A stretch of DNA of 64,000 bases from Gillisia sp. Hel_I_86 (GCF_007827275.1 NZ_VISE01000001.1:868001-932000), one strand, 5' to 3'; counted from the first letter of the stretch, positions 34,175-44,684 are shown. Program-made: numbers and translations. The notes: a model not told the origin generated them from the letters alone.

Positions 34175-34966
34175 TTATTTTTTTAACCCGCTGGTCCTTC
34201 CCGGGTTTTTGAATTCTAAAAAGTTTAAATTGAAATTCCCTTTTTCAAAATGAACCTTGATTTTATTAATCCCTTGTTTTAAAACCACATTTTTTAAGGT
34301 CAGGGTTTGCCAACTATTAATTCCTCCGGAAAATGGAATCTCAATACTTTCAGAAATTTTTCCGTTTTCGTCCTTAAGAAAAAGTTTACCTCCGACCTCA
34401 TCACTGGAATAACGAATATCGACATCGAATACTTTTTCTGAAACCATTTCAATTGTGTATTGAAGCCATTCGTCATCTTCTATAAAACTCACCTGAAATC
34501 CATTGGTGACAGAATCATTACAAGATTGAATATCAACACCATCGTTTCGCATTGCCCCGCCTTTGTTCCATTTGGTGAATTTAGTCCCATCGTAATTTGC
34601 AATATCTTTATCAAAATAAGCGTACCCGTTTTGTCCCAGATCATATTCTGTGGCGAACACTTTCCCCGGCAGGCTGTGGTTTTTGTATTTTTTGGTATCT
34701 GATGTCTGCGCTTGCCTGAACATCGCATCGATCACGTCATATCTGATGGTGAGATTTTCCATTTTGAAGTTTTCGGCAATTTGCATTAAGGCCGATTTCG
34801 CAAAAGCTTCCGTTGGCTTTGTCCCCCCGTTTTTCCAATAATGCAATAATTTCTCATATTCCGGTGTGCTTGAAACCGAAGTAACCCCGGCTAAATTCTC
34901 GATCTTTTTCATGGGCCAAAAAGCCCAGCCAATATTATTTTTTTCCATCAGGCTGATTGTGGATAC
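34175..34966 (-). pseudogene. GH5-like enzyme with CBM6-type domain, 5' part lost
   Basis: The frame begins with LMEKNNIGWAFWPMKKI, the last barrel strand of a GH5 glycosidase. After the barrel end and a linker comes a CBM6-type beta-sandwich (ATEYDLGQNGYAYFDKD..., DDEWLQYTIEMVSEKVFDVDIRYSS..., LKQGINKIKVHFEKGNFNLNFLEF). The catalytic residues and signal peptide are missing. An in-frame stop occurs a few codons upstream of the first Met, where transposon-derived sequence starts. So a polysaccharide-degrading gene was cut by an insertion sequence. Confidence 0.78.
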
Positions 34967-35027
34967 TTCGGATCAAATTGGGTTCTTCGTCACTTTTGGT
35001 GAAAAAATCATTAATTATTTACACGAT

Positions 35028-35497
35028 CTAATCGAGTGGGACATACCCTTTTCCGTTTTGGGACTCCAGCCCAATCTTTTCAAGTAATTTATATATAGTT
35101 GTGGCTGTAAATTCGGTTTTATATTCTTTATTGATCCATTTCAAAAGTAAAGGCCCTGTCCATCGCTTGGATGTGTACCCATATTCAGATGGAGCGGTAT
35201 TCAAAATAGTCTGCCGAATATGATCTAATTCTTTTTTGTTTAAGCTAGCTTTTCTACCACGCCCCACTTTGTCTTTGAGCCCTTCTATTCCCTGATGTTT
35301 AAATCTATGTACCCAGTTTAGCACCTGTTTAAAGCTTACCTGATAGATATCGGCCACCTCTCTGCTGGATTTTCCCTGGTGGATCAGGTAAACCATTTGC
35401 AACCTTAGAGCTACTCTATATTCTTGTCTGCTTTTGAGAATATTTTTGATCTCTTGAGGGTTTAATTCTTTCGGGTCTAACGTGTTTTTTTTGCCAT
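35028..35497 (-). pseudogene. IS630-type transposase, N-terminal domain only
   Basis: It encodes an HTH/winged-helix region (MVYLIHQGKSSREVADIYQVSFKQVLNWVHRFKHQG, KRWTGPLLLKWINKEYKTEFTATTIYKLLEKIGL) typical of IS630-family DNA-binding halves, then stops at YVPLD. The DDE domain is absent. The likely ATG is at 35497, but an A8 tract (35485-35492) puts it one frame off from the rest. It is both truncated and possibly frameshifted. Confidence 0.7.
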
Positions 35498-35571
35498 TAT
35501 TTTTCTTCTAAAAGAATATAAATATACACATTAATTGTGTGATTTAACAGGGTGTTTTTAAACTATGTACT

Positions 35572-36819
35572 ATGCTTTCCTGCAAATTAAAAATTAAGCA
35601 AATTGCTGTATTCCATACTGATACAAAAATCATTTTCTCTATTCTTCCAAAACAAAAGCGCAGTAGCTGCCCTTTATGTAACAAATATGGTAATCGTATT
35701 CATAGTCATTATGTTCGAAGTTTAGCAGATCTTCCAATATCAGGAAAATTGGTACAATTACAGCTCAGGGCAAGAAAGTTTTTCTGCCGTAATAAAAGCT
35801 GTCCGCGAAAAATATTTACAGAACGCTTTAGCCAGGATATTCTGCCTTATGCAAGGCGCTTATGCCGTTCCATTGATGTGCTGCGTAGCATAGGCCTGGA
35901 AGTAGGTGGAAACAAAGGGGCATTGATTAGTCGTATTGCAGGTAACCCGGTGAGTTCCTCGACCATCTTGCGCCTAATTCAACAGTTGGAAATAGAAGGG
36001 ACAACTACTACTTCTGGAGTCATAGGAGTGGATGATTGGGCATTTAAGAAAGGAAGGAACTATGGGGCCATCATTGTAGATCTTGAACGTAAGAAGGTTG
36101 TCGACTTATTACCGGATAGAGAAGCAGATACGTTGAAGCAGTGGCTTCTAAAGCATCCAGAAATTCATACAGTATCACGGGATCGCGCCGGTGCCTATTC
36201 GAAGGGAACTAAAGAAGGTACCAAAGAGGCCATCGAGGTAGCTGACAGATATCACCTCCATGTAAACCTTAGGGATGCTTTTAAAAGGGTACTTCACAAG
36301 CACAGTACAACTTTGAAAGCGGCCTTTATAGCTTTTAGCCGTCCGGGCAATAGAGAACCTCTATTGGAAGAAGAAAAGGCTCGTTCACTGCCAACACCTA
36401 AATGTACATCAAACTCACAGCGACAAATGAAATTTGAAAAGGCAAAGGAACTTCATCAGCAAGGATATAGGATAAAAACAATTGCCAAAATGCTTCAAGC
36501 CGGCCCCCGAACCATCGGGAAGTACATTCAGCATGACGAATTCCCGAAACGACAAGCGCCTGTACCACAAGCAACTATGACTAATTTTCATGAGTTCAGG
36601 GAATACCTTCCGAAATTTTACGGGAAACAGGACTATCCAACCTTATACAAAAATATCCGCGATAAAGGGTTTAATGGGAAGTATACCCAATTTTGCAGTA
36701 ATATGAATCAGTTTATTAAGCCTGACTCTGACAATATTTTTTTGCCAAAATTATCACCAATAAAAACCTGGTCAACCTCGAAGATTTCCTTTATGGTATT
36801 ATACCAATTTAACTATTAA
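35572..36819 (+). pseudogene. ISL3-family transposase, C-terminus lost to IS630 insertion
   Basis: The N-terminal zinc-finger-like segment SSCPLCNKYGNRIHSHYVRSL and CRNKSCPRKIFTERF are typical of ISL3 transposases. The catalytic region includes VIGVDDWAFKKGRNYGAIIVDLE (first Asp) and SRDRAGAYSKG. An HTH-like block follows around residue 300. The last residues (LYQFNY, stop) come from the end of the IS630 element inserted at 36802. ISL3 proteins of this type normally continue, so the gene is truncated and probably inactive. Confidence 0.8.
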
Positions 36820-37913
36820 AAGTCGTAATAAATGCATTTACATAATGGTGATTGCCAGTAATTGATTTTATTGTTTGCTTGCCCATATCTTTTACGATTT
36901 GATGTAGCCATTGTTTAAGTTCCTGCATTGATTTAAACCTTTGATTTTTAATATACTGCCATACTTGTTCACACGGATTGAGTTCTGGAGTGTAAGGCGG
37001 AATTCTCAACAAATATATATTCTCGGGCACATTAATGTTTTTTGTCGAATGAAAACCAGCATTATCAATTATCACAATTTTAAATTCTTGAGGTTTGTAT
37101 TTAGAGAAGTTCTCTAGATAAGCTTCGAAAACAGTAGTATCTACTCCATCAATTTCCCAGACAAAACTATTTCCGTTTATTGGGGAATAACTACCATATA
37201 GATAAGTTGTTTTAAATATGTGTTGATATTTGACAATAGGTTTGATCCCGCAGGCTGTTAAGTGTTTGCCGGTATGGGTCATCATACCAAATCGAGCTTC
37301 ATCTTGAAAGTACAAATTTACTTGCTTATACTTGTTTTTATTTAGACTTGTTCTAATGTTGTCTAGGTCATTAGGGAGTTTTTAAAAAAGCTTTTCCAGC
37401 TTCTTCATCTTTTTTATAATGAGATTTACGGGGGCTTTTAAGCTTGGTCTTAAAATGCTTTATCAAATATTTGCGCAACCAATGGTATTGTATATCTATG
37501 TCAAATTCATTATTTACCCACGCTTGCGCATCCCAATATCCTAAAAATCCCTGGTCGCTAGAATTCAAACGTTTTTCAAGTTCCTTATGTATTTCAGGAG
37601 TGATTATTTTTGACTTTTTGTTCTTGGGCAAATCAGTCAATAAAAACGATATTCCATTTTCAAGATACTGTTTTGTCCAGCGTTGTTGGGTTCGTGGATC
37701 AATACCTAAATAATCGCAAAGCTCGTGGCGTGTTTTAAATTTGTTCTCTTTTAGATAGATTAAAAACATAACACGCTTTTCATGCTTTATATTAGTTTGA
37801 CTTTTGCGGAGTGCCCTAAGCTCTTCAACGCTTTGGGTTATTGTAAATTCCTGTGGTTTTGCCATTAGTAAATATACAAAAAAAATAGCGACATTGTATA
37901 AGTAAAATTGGTA
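36802..37913. mobile_element. IS630-family insertion sequence, about 1.1 kb
   Basis: The left end TACCAATTTAACTATTAAAA and the inverse of the right end TACCAATTTTACTTATACAA are clear terminal inverted repeats. The element is flanked by TA on both sides (36800-36801 and 37914-37915), the target duplication of the IS630/Tc1 family. To the left is an ISL3 transposase; to the right is the 470-bp duplicate. The element may mark a deletion junction. Confidence 0.88.
36809..37865 (-). pseudogene. IS630-family transposase in two frames
   Basis: The first frame (ATG at 37865, about 164 residues: MAKPQEFTIT...) carries the HTH domain and ends AGKAFLKTP, stop. The second frame (36809-37315 and upstream) carries the DDE catalytic half: YFQDEARFGM (first Asp), VIIDNAGFHS (second Asp) and NPCEQVWQYIK (Glu). 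They join at a TTTTTTAAAAA tract near 37380-37390, needing a +1 (or -2) shift. Either a programmed frameshift or a homopolymer mutation is possible. The first frame appears longer upstream only because it reads into the flanking repeat. Confidence 0.8.
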
Positions 37914-38382
37914 TAACCCATAGTTTGCAGATAAACAAATGAGTGGAAAAACGTGGCATGGTATAGGTGAACAGCAAATAGCAGGAGGAGTAAAAAGTGC
38001 TATTTTATACATCCACTAACAAACAACAAAGCCGACACGAACTATCGGAAGCGTCCCTTCACCCTGCTAACCTAGACCATTTTAAACAGAGTAATGACAT
38101 AAATCTTTATTTCTCTTGTAAACATAAATTTCGGCGAAGTTATCGTCTTTAATTGTTGAACATTAATTTTGAGACGAAAGTCAAAATCAATTATACAAAT
38201 TATTGAGAAGGCACTCCAATTTGTCTGAATGTTGATGATTAAAATTCGATGTTGACGATCTGTGAACTTTTAACATCAAATTGAAGGATTTCCCTAAAAC
38301 CCAAAAACCTTGCAAATCATAGGATTTACAAGGTTTTGAGACTTTTTGTTCTTCTTAAAAGCGGTCTGGACGAGACTCGAAC
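37913..38382. repeat. 470-bp direct repeat, right copy (partner 14893-15362)
   Basis: It carries the second copy of repeat E (37950-38080), the 21-bp repeat (38250-38270), the tRNA terminator and the 3' end of tRNA-Asp. It is collinear with the left copy without gaps. Confidence 0.9.
38304..38337 (-). terminator. Terminator of tRNA-Asp
   Basis: On the minus strand AAAACCTTG-AAATC pairs with GATTT-CAAGGTTTT, followed by T-rich sequence, about 25 nt after the tRNA. The same hairpin is duplicated at 15284-15317. Confidence 0.7.
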
Positions 38383-38435
38383 TCGCGACCCCCTGCGTGA
38401 CAGGCAGGTATTCTAACCAACTGAACTACCAGACC
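38362..38435 (-). tRNA. tRNA-Asp (anticodon GTC)
   Basis: A 74-nt cloverleaf on the minus strand. Acceptor GGTCTGG/CCAGACC, D arm GTTC/GAAT, anticodon stem CCTGC/GCAGG with loop CTGTCAC (anticodon GTC), T arm GCGAG-TTCGAGT-CTCGT, discriminator G. CCA is not encoded. Its 3' 21 nt recur at 15342-15362, so this gene is a likely integration target for the island to its left. Confidence 0.96.
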
Positions 38436-38518
38436 GTTGCGTTATTGCGATGGCAAATATACACCTGTTTTTAGTTTCCACAAACGTTTTTTGGATTAAT
38501 TTCGGATTAATTTTAGGG

Positions 38519-39448
38519 CTACCCTGCAAATTTTTGTCTCTCAACCAAATAGGTGGTTAAAATTTTTTCAAAACTCCCGCCAATATCGGCCTGCACGTAC
38601 TTTATGCGGTATTTTGCACATTGCAATTTGAGCATATTGAAGTATGTTTCGACTGAATTTTGATAAGGTTCTTTCAAATTTTCAGCATAAATATCCAAAT
38701 GAACTCCCGATTCTACATCTGTAAATCGTTTTGGAGCATTATCAAATTCGAAATTGACTTCTTTTTTCTTATCTATGACATGAAAAAGCACCACTTCATG
38801 CTTATTATATTTAAGATGTTTTAAAGCTTCAAACAATTCAGCTTCCTCTTTATCTTCCTGAAACATATCTGTAAAAAGAAATACCAAAGACCTTCTTTTT
38901 AATTTCTCTGCGATCTGATGCAAATATGAATAACTATCTGTAGTCCTATTTTGTACTGGATTGGCAACTATACTATCCAATTCGTTCAACAGCATATGGT
39001 GGTGCCGCTCACTGCCCTTCTCTGGGGCATAAAAATCGTAATTGTCGCTATACACGCTCAAACCAACGGCATCTCGCTGACGCTTTAAAATTTGCATTAG
39101 GGAAGCTGCTGCCAGCGCTGAAAAACCAATTTTATTTAATGAGTCCCTTTTGAAGCTTTTCATTATAGGGAAGTGCATAGAGGAAGAATTATCTATTATT
39201 AAATGACACCTTAAATTGGTCTCTTCCTCATATCGTTTTGTATATAACTTATCAGTCTTGGCATATAGTTTCCAGTCTATATGCTTTGTGCTTTCACCAT
39301 TATTGTAAATTTTATGCTCGGCAAATTCTGCGGAAAAGCCATGAAACGGACTTTTATGAATTCCGGAAATAAAACCTTCTACCACTTGTCTGGCCAATAA
39401 TTCCAAATTGATGAACCCACTGGATTTTTGGACTTCCTGTTCTAACAT
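38519..39448 (-). CDS. DUF58 domain-containing protein
   Basis: A 309-residue protein. The DUF58 core includes FHGFSAEFAEHKIYNNGESTKHIDWKLYAKTDKLYTKRYEEETN, followed by a von Willebrand A-like domain with MIDAS start IIDNSSSM. Family members are usually neighbours of MoxR ATPases and act in envelope or stress functions; no MoxR gene is in the window. No signal peptide. It lies 83 nt after the tRNA-Asp, the start of the conserved chromosome beyond the island. Confidence 0.92.
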   Translation of the reverse strand: MLEQEVQKSSGFINLELLARQVVEGFISGIHKSPFHGFSAEFAEHKIYNNGESTKHIDWKLYAKTDKLYTKRYEEETNLRCHLIIDNSSSMHFPIMKSFKRDSLNKIGFSALAAASLMQILKRQRDAVGLSVYSDNYDFYAPEKGSERHHHMLLNELDSIVANPVQNRTTDSYSYLHQIAEKLKRRSLVFLFTDMFQEDKEEAELFEALKHLKYNKHEVVLFHVIDKKKEVNFEFDNAPKRFTDVESGVHLDIYAENLKEPYQNSVETYFNMLKLQCAKYRIKYVQADIGGSFEKILTTYLVERQKFAG

Positions 39449-39504
39449 TTTTTAATTCTACTATTAACTTAAGAAAGGTAGGGAATATAATTTTTGAAGC
39501 TAAA

Positions 39505-39530
39505 AAGCCTCGCTAAATTTAGCGAGGCTT
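39505..39530 (-). terminator. Terminator between trxA and DUF58 gene
   Basis: A perfect 26-nt palindrome AAGCCTCGCTAAA/TTTAGCGAGGCTT, followed on the minus strand by a T run. It ends the trxA transcript. Confidence 0.8.
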
Positions 39531-39552
39531 ATATTTTTACTTTTGAAGTTCT

Positions 39553-39870
39553 CTATAAAAGAGCGTCCAATGCCTCGGCATATGTGTTCTTAGGTGCAAC
39601 CCCAACTTGACGTCCCACAACTTCCCCGTTTTGGAATATAAGTACTGTTGGAATATTTCTCACACCATATTTAGCTGCAAATTCTTGGTTAGCATCTACA
39701 TCCAGCTTTCCTACGATAGCTTTTCCGTCGTAATCTTTACTGATATCTTCTATAATTGGTCCAACCATTCTACAAGGTCCACACCATGCCGCCCAAAAAT
39801 CAACCATTACTGGTTTTTCACTTTTTAATACGGTTTCTTCAAAATTAGCATCTGTTATTTCTAAAGCCAT
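39553..39870 (-). CDS. trxA: Thioredoxin
   Basis: A 105-residue protein of standard thioredoxin size. The redox centre WCGPC has cysteines at 30 and 33 in MVDFWAAWCGPCRM, the buried Asp is in KLDVDANQEF, and the cis-proline loop is RNIPTVLIF. It is a cytoplasmic disulfide reductase, recharged by thioredoxin reductase. It lies downstream of dnaE on the same strand with about 210 nt between. Confidence 0.97.
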   Translation of the reverse strand: MALEITDANFEETVLKSEKPVMVDFWAAWCGPCRMVGPIIEDISKDYDGKAIVGKLDVDANQEFAAKYGVRNIPTVLIFQNGEVVGRQVGVAPKNTYAEALDALL

Positions 39871-40079
39871 AATTTTTGTTTATTTCAATTAATATGTAAA
39901 AATAGTCAATTATTTCACCAAACCTTACAGCGCTTGTATCGGATTTGGCTATTCGAATATCAGGCGGTCTTATCCTTAATGAAAATGCCAATGCAATTGT
40001 CCTCATTGGATACGCTATAAAATTTCCACATTTCAATAAGCAGGATTCCACATTTTAAAACTTACAAAAGGCAATGCCT

Positions 40080-43000
40080 TTAATTCAATTTATATTTCAC
40101 CTGTTCCTCTTCCAAAGCGTTCAGCAATTCTTGGGATATCTTTACTTTTTGCTTCCTGCTTGTCAAGTTCAGTTTTATAAGCTCTTTCATTTCATAAATT
40201 ATAAAATGCAAGTTATGATCTCCTTTATGAGTCCGAAAAATATCCTTTAGCGAATCTATATTCTCTTCTTTCAACTCATTTATATCCAATTGAATGGTAA
40301 GTTTTCTAGCATAGATATCCATGATATCATGCAACAACTGAAAATTATTGAACTGAATTCTTGGCTCCCCTTTACTACCTGTATCTTTATTGGTCCAGCC
40401 TTCCTTAATAAAGGCCTTGATGTACACAAATGCGTTGGGCACCAAAAAATGCTGATATTTTAAATACTCTTCACCAAATATCCTGAATTCGTAGGAATCC
40501 CAGTAATCTTCTACAGAAAAAGCAGCCCAACCTTTACCCATTTTAGAGGTTCTATGCTGTACTTCTGAAATCACTCCCCCAAAGGAAAGCTCACTGTTCA
40601 CATATTTTTCCTGCTCCTTGAAATCGGATACCTTGGAATTACAGAAATAATGAATTTCAGATTTAAAATCATCTAAAGGATGGCCGGAAATATAAATCCC
40701 CACCACTTCTTTCTCCCTTTTCAGCTTTCCTATTCCTCCCCATTCTTCGCAAGGGGGCACCACTGGTTCCGGGATCTGCACATCACTGGCTTCCCCAAAT
40801 AAACTTACCTGTGAAGAGTTTTCGTTCTCCTGAAATTTCACAGCATATTTAATCACCTTCTCCAAAAAGGTAATCCCGTCTCCTTCATCATGGAAATACT
40901 GTGCCCTATGATTTCCAAAGCCATCAAATCCTCCAGCAAGTGCCAAATTTTCCAAGGCTTTTTTATTGGCCGCGCGGAGATCCAATCGTTTGGCCATATC
41001 AAAAATGGACTTATAGGGCCCCTGCTCTGTTTTTCTATTTTCTACTATAGTGGCCACGGCGCCAGAGCCAACTCCTTTTACAGCACCCATCCCAAATCGG
41101 ACGGCATTTTCTTTATTAACAGAGAACTTATGAAACGATTCATTTACATCGGGCCCAAGCACTTTAAGTTTCATTCGTTTACATTCTTCCATGAAGAAGG
41201 TAACCTGCTTGATGTCGCTCATGTTATTTGAAAGTACCGCAGCCATATATTCTGCTGGATAATGCGCTTTTAAATAAGCGGTTTGATAAGCGATCCACGC
41301 ATAACAGGTAGAGTGAGATTTGTTGAAGGCATACGCCGCGAAGGCTTCCCAATCTTTCCACACTTTTTCCAAGATCTCTCTAGGATGCCCTTTCTCCTCT
41401 CCCCCATCTAGAAATTTTGGCTTCAATTGTTCCAGTAAAGCAAAGATCTTTTTACCCATCGCTTTCCTTAAAACATCGGCTTCACCTTTTGTAAATCCTG
41501 CCAATTTTTGAGAAAGCAACATCACTTGCTCTTGGTACACTGTAATCCCGTATGTTTCCTTAAGATATTCATCCATCCCGGGAAGGTCATAGGCTATTTC
41601 TTCATTTCCGTGCTTTCTGGCAATAAAACTTGGGATATATTCCATTGGTCCCGGCCGGTACAGGGCATTCATGGCGATAAGATCCCCAAACACCGTAGGC
41701 TTCAAATCCTTCATGTGTTTTTGCATTCCGGGGGATTCATATTGAAAGATTCCAACCGTTTCTCCACGCTGGAACAACTCGTACGTCTTTTCATCGTCCA
41801 GCGGAAAAGTGTCAGGATCCAAAACAATACCGTGTCTTCCCTTTACAATTTTAACCGTGTCTTTTATTAAAGTAAGGGTCTTCAACCCCAAAAAGTCCAT
41901 TTTTAATAGCCCGGCACTTTCTACCACCGAGTTATCAAACTGGGTAACATATAGATCTGAATCCTTTGCAAGTGCCACCGGAACAAAGTTGGTAATATCA
42001 CTTGGGGTAATAATTACCCCGCATGCATGAATTCCCGTGTTTCTTACAGAACCTTCTAAAATTCGGGCCTGATTTAGGGTTTGCGCTTGCAGATCGTCCC
42101 CGTCTGCGATATTTAGAAGTTCATTTACTTTTTCAAGGTCCTCACTTCGGAACATTTTTTTAAGCTCCTTAGCATCCTTGCCAAAAATCTTCCCTAATTT
42201 GGACATGGTAGGGATCAACTTAGCTATCCTGTCCGATTCATGCAGTGGAAGATCCAAAACCCTGGCGGTATCCCGAATGGAGGATTTAGCAGCCATGGTA
42301 CCATAAGTGATGATTTGAGCCACCTGATTGGAACCATATTTCTTGATCACATAATCCATAACCCTGCTCCTGCCTTCATCATCAAAATCGATATCGATAT
42401 CGGGCATACTTACACGATCTGGATTCAGGAACCGCTCAAAAAGAAGGTCGTACTTAATTGGATCTATATTGGTGATCTTTAAACAATAAGCCACCGCACT
42501 TCCTGCAGCAGACCCACGACCAGGACCCACCGAAACATCCATTTCCCGTGCTGCACGTATAAAATCTTCCGTGATCAAGAAATATCCGGGATACCCTGTA
42601 TTTTCAATTACAGAAAGCTCAAAATCCAGCCTTGCTTTAATATCTTCTGAAAGATCCCCATAACGTTCCTTGGCACCTTCATAGGTAAGGTGCCTTAAAT
42701 AGGCATTTTCACCACGTTTCCCGCCATTATTGACATCTTCTTCATCCAAAAATTCTTCAGGAATATCGAAGGCAGGCAAAAGTACATCCCTGGCAAGTTC
42801 AAAAGGCTCGATCTTATCTACTACTTCCTGAATATTGGAAATAGCTTCCGGCAGGTCCTTGAACAAGCTTTTCATTTCGAAATCTGACTTGAAATAAAAC
42901 TCATTATTAGGCAACCCATATCTATAACCACGTCCTCTTCCTATTGGAGTGGCCTGTTTCTCTCCCTCTTTTACACACAATAAAATATCGTGCGCATTGG

Positions 43001-44468
43001 CATCCTCTTTTGCGCAGTAATAGGTGTTATTTGTTGCAACAGTTTTCACCTGATGCTTCTTTGCCAATTTAACCAATACCTCGTTCACACGATTTTCCTC
43101 CTCGAGATCATGACGCATTAATTCTATATACAAATCTTCACCAAAAGTCTCTTTCCACCAAAGCAAAGCTTCTTCTGCCTGGTTTTCTCCAACATTCAGG
43201 ATCTTCCCGGGAACTTCACCGTAGAGATTTCCGGTAAGTACAATAAGGTCTTCTTTATATTGGTCAATAACTTTTCTATCTATTCTAGGTAGATAGTAAA
43301 AGCCATTGACATAGGCGATAGATGCCATTTTTGCAAGATTGTGATAACCATTTTTGTTCTTGGCAAGAATTACTATCTGATATCCGTTATCTTTTCGGCT
43401 TTTATCCAAATGATCTTCACACACAAAAAATTCACATCCAAGAATCGCTTTTAATTCTTTTGCAGTTGCCGGCTCCCCTTTTTCTATGGAAGCTGCATTT
43501 AGGGATTTTATAGCTTTGTTATAGTTCCCCACTTCTTTTACAAAATGAAAAGCTCCCATCATGTTCCCATGATCTGTAAGCGCAACAGCGGGCATATTTT
43601 CCTTGGTTGCAGCTTCTATTAGATTGGAAATACTAATTGTAGATTGCAATATTGAAAATTGAGAGTGGTTATGAAGGTGTGAAAAACGTACTTCATCCAG
43701 TTTCTCAAGATTTTCCTCTATCTCCTCGGTGCTTACCTCATCTACTTTTTCAAGCTTTTGAAGCTGTTCCCTTATTTTAGCCGAAGCTTTTTTAAGGTTG
43801 ATGTGTTTTAAGCCAATAAGTTGAAATGGTTCCGGATTTTCTTTCTGGAAATTCTCAAAATAATCTTCGGAAACCTGAAGTTCTTGCTTTGTAAAATTTT
43901 CTTTTCTAATTAATTCCAAAAAACAACGGGTTGTAGCCTCTACATCGGCAGTGGCATTATGCGCTTCAGAAAAAGGCTGATCAAATAATTCCTGATGCAG
44001 TTCTGTAAGGGTTGGAAGCTTAAATCTTCCATATCTCCCCCCAGGAAGTTTACACAACTCAGCAGTTTTTTCGGTACAGGTATCTAATACAGGAAATGAT
44101 TCCATCGGATTTTCCAATCCTTCTCTTAGGAATTCGGCACCCATTATATTAAGGTCGAAGCCCACATTTTGACCCACAATAAATTTTGAACGTTGCAAGG
44201 CTTTCTGAAATTTCCCCAATACTTCTTGAAGAGGCAATCCCTCTTGTTGAGCTAATTCAGTAGAAATTCCATGAATTTTCTCTGCGTCGAACGGAATGTT
44301 GAAACCTTTGGGTTGCACCAAGTAGTCTTGATGCTCCACCAAATTCCCCATTTCGTCATGCAATTGCCAAGCTATTTGAATACAACGAGGCCAGTTGTCG
44401 GAATCTGTTAATGGGGCGTCCCATTTTTTCGGTAATCCAGTAGTTTCGGTATCAAAAATTAAATACAT
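40080..44468 (-). CDS. dnaE: DNA polymerase III alpha subunit with N-terminal exonuclease
   Basis: 1462 residues, about 300 longer than E. coli DnaE. An N-terminal DEDDh exonuclease domain (about 1-190) has FDTETTG (D6, E8), GQNVGFDLNIMG and HNATADVEATTRCF. A PHP domain begins about residue 262 (FSHLHNHSQFS). The polymerase core has SVGPGRGSAAGSAVAYCL and the catalytic PDIDIDFDDEGR; then helix-hairpin-helix and OB domains follow. It replicates the chromosome, with the fused exonuclease a candidate proofreading module. Fusion of this kind is seen in Bacteroidetes DnaE proteins. Confidence 0.97.
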   Translation of the reverse strand: MYLIFDTETTGLPKKWDAPLTDSDNWPRCIQIAWQLHDEMGNLVEHQDYLVQPKGFNIPFDAEKIHGISTELAQQEGLPLQEVLGKFQKALQRSKFIVGQNVGFDLNIMGAEFLREGLENPMESFPVLDTCTEKTAELCKLPGGRYGRFKLPTLTELHQELFDQPFSEAHNATADVEATTRCFLELIRKENFTKQELQVSEDYFENFQKENPEPFQLIGLKHINLKKASAKIREQLQKLEKVDEVSTEEIEENLEKLDEVRFSHLHNHSQFSILQSTISISNLIEAATKENMPAVALTDHGNMMGAFHFVKEVGNYNKAIKSLNAASIEKGEPATAKELKAILGCEFFVCEDHLDKSRKDNGYQIVILAKNKNGYHNLAKMASIAYVNGFYYLPRIDRKVIDQYKEDLIVLTGNLYGEVPGKILNVGENQAEEALLWWKETFGEDLYIELMRHDLEEENRVNEVLVKLAKKHQVKTVATNNTYYCAKEDANAHDILLCVKEGEKQATPIGRGRGYRYGLPNNEFYFKSDFEMKSLFKDLPEAISNIQEVVDKIEPFELARDVLLPAFDIPEEFLDEEDVNNGGKRGENAYLRHLTYEGAKERYGDLSEDIKARLDFELSVIENTGYPGYFLITEDFIRAAREMDVSVGPGRGSAAGSAVAYCLKITNIDPIKYDLLFERFLNPDRVSMPDIDIDFDDEGRSRVMDYVIKKYGSNQVAQIITYGTMAAKSSIRDTARVLDLPLHESDRIAKLIPTMSKLGKIFGKDAKELKKMFRSEDLEKVNELLNIADGDDLQAQTLNQARILEGSVRNTGIHACGVIITPSDITNFVPVALAKDSDLYVTQFDNSVVESAGLLKMDFLGLKTLTLIKDTVKIVKGRHGIVLDPDTFPLDDEKTYELFQRGETVGIFQYESPGMQKHMKDLKPTVFGDLIAMNALYRPGPMEYIPSFIARKHGNEEIAYDLPGMDEYLKETYGITVYQEQVMLLSQKLAGFTKGEADVLRKAMGKKIFALLEQLKPKFLDGGEEKGHPREILEKVWKDWEAFAAYAFNKSHSTCYAWIAYQTAYLKAHYPAEYMAAVLSNNMSDIKQVTFFMEECKRMKLKVLGPDVNESFHKFSVNKENAVRFGMGAVKGVGSGAVATIVENRKTEQGPYKSIFDMAKRLDLRAANKKALENLALAGGFDGFGNHRAQYFHDEGDGITFLEKVIKYAVKFQENENSSQVSLFGEASDVQIPEPVVPPCEEWGGIGKLKREKEVVGIYISGHPLDDFKSEIHYFCNSKVSDFKEQEKYVNSELSFGGVISEVQHRTSKMGKGWAAFSVEDYWDSYEFRIFGEEYLKYQHFLVPNAFVYIKAFIKEGWTNKDTGSKGEPRIQFNNFQLLHDIMDIYARKLTIQLDINELKEENIDSLKDIFRTHKGDHNLHFIIYEMKELIKLNLTSRKQKVKISQELLNALEEEQVKYKLN

Positions 44469-44684
44469 CCAATATTTTTTTCAGAATTTCAAATGGGATG
44501 AAATCCAGTTAACAAACTCACGATTACATCTTCAGAAAAAACCTACTCCTTATAAATTATAAACAACTGAAAATATGGGAGATAGCAATCCAAATGTGAG
44601 TTGGGCTTTCGATTTAAAAATAGGAAATTTATATTCGAATTTAAATAGATGGAGAAACTAATTATCAACTAAATTATATAGCAA

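Noticed and set aside
35028-35497. Intact IS630 transposase
   Set aside because: Only the DNA-binding half is present; no DDE motif follows before the GH5 fragment.
15363-37912. Integrative conjugative element or prophage
   Set aside because: No relaxase, Tra, capsid or integrase genes seen; only tRNA-linked ends suggest an island.
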